Assembly (NCBI GenBank): GCA_003339645.1
Contig: QNUV01000021.1
Location: 1,116,001-1,180,000 of the forward strand
DNA length: 64,000 nucleotides
Source: Microbacterium arborescens
GTDB taxonomy: Bacteria > Actinomycetota > Actinomycetes > Actinomycetales > Microbacteriaceae
Direction of reading: 5' to 3'
Shown: piece after piece, positions 62,532 to 64,000 of the stretch
Numbering within the stretch: position 1 is the stretch's first letter
How the letters are laid out: every line of letters begins with the position of its first letter
Program-made: the position numbers and the translations under genes
The notes under the pieces: generated by a model
The model's input: the letters and a program-made list of their open reading frames with translations, nothing else
The model's database searches: none
What the model was told of the DNA's origin: nothing

Positions 62532-63269
62532 GAGCGGCTCGACGGCGGCAATGCGAGCGGCAGCGTGGTGCGCATCGGCGACACCGTTCGCAAGGCGTGG
62601 ACGGCATCGACTCCCAGTGTCATCGCGTTCGTCGAGGCGCTTCGAGCGCGCGGGATCGACGCTCCCGAGCCCCGCGGACGCGACGGCACCGGCAGGCAGG
62701 TCACCGAGTTCGTCGAGGGGACGCTCGCGATCGACGCGGGCCCGATGGGCCTCGATCAGATGCGACGCGTCGGAGCCCTCGTCCGCGACATCCATGACGC
62801 GTCTGCGGCGTTCGTCGCGCCCGCCGGCGCGATCTGGGAGACGGCGATCGCGGCGCCGGGTGACGAGCTGGTGTGTCACAACGACCTCGCGCCCTGGAAC
62901 CTGGTCGTGGGGGAGCGTTGGGTCTTCATCGACTGGGATGCCGCGGCCCCGAGCACACGGCTGTGGGACCTCGCTTACGCCGCGCAGACCTTCGCTCTCG
63001 GCGACCCCGCGGAGGAGCCGGCGGTGGCCGCGGGGCGCCTGGGCTCGTTCATCGACGGCTATGGCGCATCCGCCGCGCTGCGCGCGGAGCTGCCGCGCGC
63101 GATGAGCGACCGGGTCGATGCGATGTACGCGCTCCTCGAGACCTCGCACCGGTCTGGCCGTGAGCCGTGGGCGACGATGTTCGTCGAGGGGCACGGCGCC
63201 CACTGGGCCGCCGTCCGCGACTACGTCGACCGCCACCGCCCCCTCTGGTCCCGGGCCCTGACCCCCTGA
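62478..63269 (+). CDS. Aminoglycoside-phosphotransferase-like kinase
   Basis: 263 residues from GTG. APH fold: SVVRIGDTVRKAWTASTPSV as the small lobe, Brenner motif VCHNDLAPWNLVVGERWV with the catalytic Asp, and FIDWDAAAPSTRLWDLAYAA with the metal-binding Asp. The family phosphorylates small molecules (aminoglycosides, choline, homoserine and others); nothing here points to a substrate. Residues 1-18 are the VGE/VGD repeat. The gene follows the mupG unit but has its own -10 box. Confidence 0.82.
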   Translation: MREVGDVGEVGEVGDAGEERLDGGNASGSVVRIGDTVRKAWTASTPSVIAFVEALRARGIDAPEPRGRDGTGRQVTEFVEGTLAIDAGPMGLDQMRRVGALVRDIHDASAAFVAPAGAIWETAIAAPGDELVCHNDLAPWNLVVGERWVFIDWDAAAPSTRLWDLAYAAQTFALGDPAEEPAVAAGRLGSFIDGYGASAALRAELPRAMSDRVDAMYALLETSHRSGREPWATMFVEGHGAHWAAVRDYVDRHRPLWSRALTP

Positions 63270-63291
63270 CCCCCGGTCCCTCTGTCCCTCC

Positions 63292-63353
63292 GTCGACTCG
63301 CCAGGAATGGCGGGTCTGGGGTGCGCCGCATCCGCACATCGTGGCGAGTCGAC
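63292..63353. repeat. 62-bp palindromic element, copy D (reversed)
   Basis: Left arm GTCGACTCGCCAGGAATGGC, right arm GTGGCGAGTCGAC; its reverse complement aligns with copies A-C (inner blocks TGTGCGGATGCGG and AGACCCGC). It begins 23 bases after the kinase stop, in the opposite orientation to the other three. Confidence 0.85.
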
Positions 63354-63387
63354 GGATGCCGCGGAGTCGGGGCAGGGCGATTACTGG

Positions 63388-63407
63388 TACGTAGCAGTGA
63401 TACGTAG
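63388..63407 (+). promoter_or_regulatory. Repeated TACGTA sites upstream of the LacI gene
   Basis: TACGTAG occurs twice, 13 bases apart, in a low-GC pocket bounded by GCGATT and AATCGC about 30 bases apart. About 64 bases before the LacI-type gene, this could be its promoter and autoregulatory site. No certain -10 was picked. Confidence 0.4.
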
Positions 63408-63470
63408 TATCAATCGCGAGAGGCCGTCGTCGACGAACGTCGGTAGAGTCACATGCCAGGAAAGGCAGTC

Positions 63471-64000
63471 ATGGGGAAACGGCCAACCAGCCGCGACGTC
63501 GCAGCGCGTGCCGGCGTGTCGCAATCGACGGTCTCGCAGGTCTTCACCGGGCGCGCCGGCATCTCCGCCGCCACTCGCGAGCGGGTGCTGGAAGCGGCGC
63601 GAGAGATCGACTACCGGCCGAACCTCGCCGCCCGCTCGATGCGCACGACGCGAACGGGCCGCCTGGCGGCCGTCCTCCCCATCACCGCGTTCCACTCGGC
63701 TCCGCTCATCGCCGGCACGATCGAGCGCGCGCGGGCCGCCGGCTACGACGTCGAAGTGCAGAGCATCCCCAACGCCCCGGACCAGCGTCGTCCGCGACTG
63801 CTGGAGATGATCGACTCCCGGCAGTTCGAGGGCATCCTGTGTTATGCGCCCGTGCCGGGCGATGATCTCGTGCACGTCGATCCCAACGTCCCGGTCCTGA
63901 CGCTCGCCGAGTTCGACGACGACATGCGCGTCTCGGGCGAGATGCTCGATGTGCACCCGCTCGTGAGCATGGTCGAGCGGCTCGCGGAGCTCGGGCACCG
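63471..64000 (+). CDS. LacI-family transcriptional regulator (5' part)
   Basis: The first 176 codons, running off the right edge. Helix-turn-helix and hinge: TSRDVAARAGVSQSTVSQVF and AATRERVLEAAREIDYRPN LAARSMRT. The effector domain begins TGRLAAVLPITAFHSAPLIA and continues with LEMIDSRQFEGILCYAPVPG. AGGAAAGG lies just before the ATG at 63471; an in-frame ATG at 63453 has a weaker site. Targets are presumably to the right of the window. Confidence 0.9.
   Translation, partial: MGKRPTSRDVAARAGVSQSTVSQVFTGRAGISAATRERVLEAAREIDYRPNLAARSMRTTRTGRLAAVLPITAFHSAPLIAGTIERARAAGYDVEVQSIPNAPDQRRPRLLEMIDSRQFEGILCYAPVPGDDLVHVDPNVPVLTLAEFDDDMRVSGEMLDVHPLVSMVERLAELGH

Noticed and set aside
1-64000. Prophage, insertion sequence or tRNA-linked island
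   Set aside because: No transposase, integrase, phage gene, tRNA or target-site duplication was seen, and base composition looks even apart from short regulatory pockets.

Overview
The window is very GC-rich, densely packed DNA from an actinobacterium, most likely Microbacteriaceae and probably Microbacterium-like. The evidence is the strong G/C third-position bias, frequent ATGA/GTGA start-stop overlaps, GTG starts, many TANNNT-N6/7-start (leaderless-type) promoters, and a complete flagellar locus in an otherwise actinobacterial gene set. No tRNA, rRNA, CRISPR array, transposase, integrase or attachment site was seen, and no gene-free stretch exceeds 300 bases.

1-18.9 kb is a flagellar region. 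On the minus strand lie fliA (sigma-28), fliD-fliS-(fliT-like), flgB-flgC-fliE-fliF-fliG-fliH-fliI-fliJ-fliK-flgD-flgE, and flbD-motA running off the left edge. On the plus strand lie flgN-flgK-flgL-fliW. On the minus strand again are an ATP-grasp enzyme and flagellin. Five transcription units (flbD, flgB, fliD, flgN, fliC) carry the same motif, TAAC-N15-G(C/T)CGA(T/C)AG, a variant of the sigma-28 consensus, so FliA made here probably drives them. csrA and flgM are not in the window.

18.9-36.9 kb is a mixed housekeeping region. It holds a zinc-type ABC transporter (znuCB) with zur, a YraQ/ArsP-type permease and TIGR03943 partner, a secreted protein, a 3-methyladenine DNA glycosylase, a large DEAH-type helicase with a hydrophobic Gly/Ala-rich insert, rpmB-rpmG-rpsN (cysteine-poor paralogs behind a structured leader), an HSL-type esterase, HU, a CopD-CtaG fusion, a PIF1-like helicase, and heme oxygenase with an IdeR/DtxR-type iron box plus a DUF2470 protein.

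37-57.6 kb begins with a serine-hydrolase-like lipoprotein whose SxxK site is lost. It then continues as a long run of catabolic genes on the plus strand: an oligopeptide ABC transporter, an S33 prolyl-iminopeptidase-like enzyme, an M24 Xaa-Pro peptidase, a GH127 beta-L-arabinofuranosidase without signal peptide, and a full trans-4-hydroxyproline pathway (epimerase, three-part FAD/Fe-S dehydrogenase, DapA-type deaminase, alpha-ketoglutarate semialdehyde dehydrogenase), with an OCD/mu-crystallin reductase and a GntR/FCD regulator. Read together these genes describe a pathway that imports arabinosylated hydroxyproline peptides (plant extensin type), removes arabinose, clips prolyl bonds and burns hydroxyproline to 2-oxoglutarate. 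A perfect TGCAATTGCA palindrome precedes both the transporter and the deaminase genes. This is the most interesting system in the window.

57.7-64 kb holds a peptidoglycan-sugar (MurNAc) locus: an RpiR regulator divergent from murQ-murP-mupG, then an APH-like kinase and the start of a LacI regulator. Four copies of an intergenic element, each exactly 62 bp with self-complementary ends, lie in this last region.
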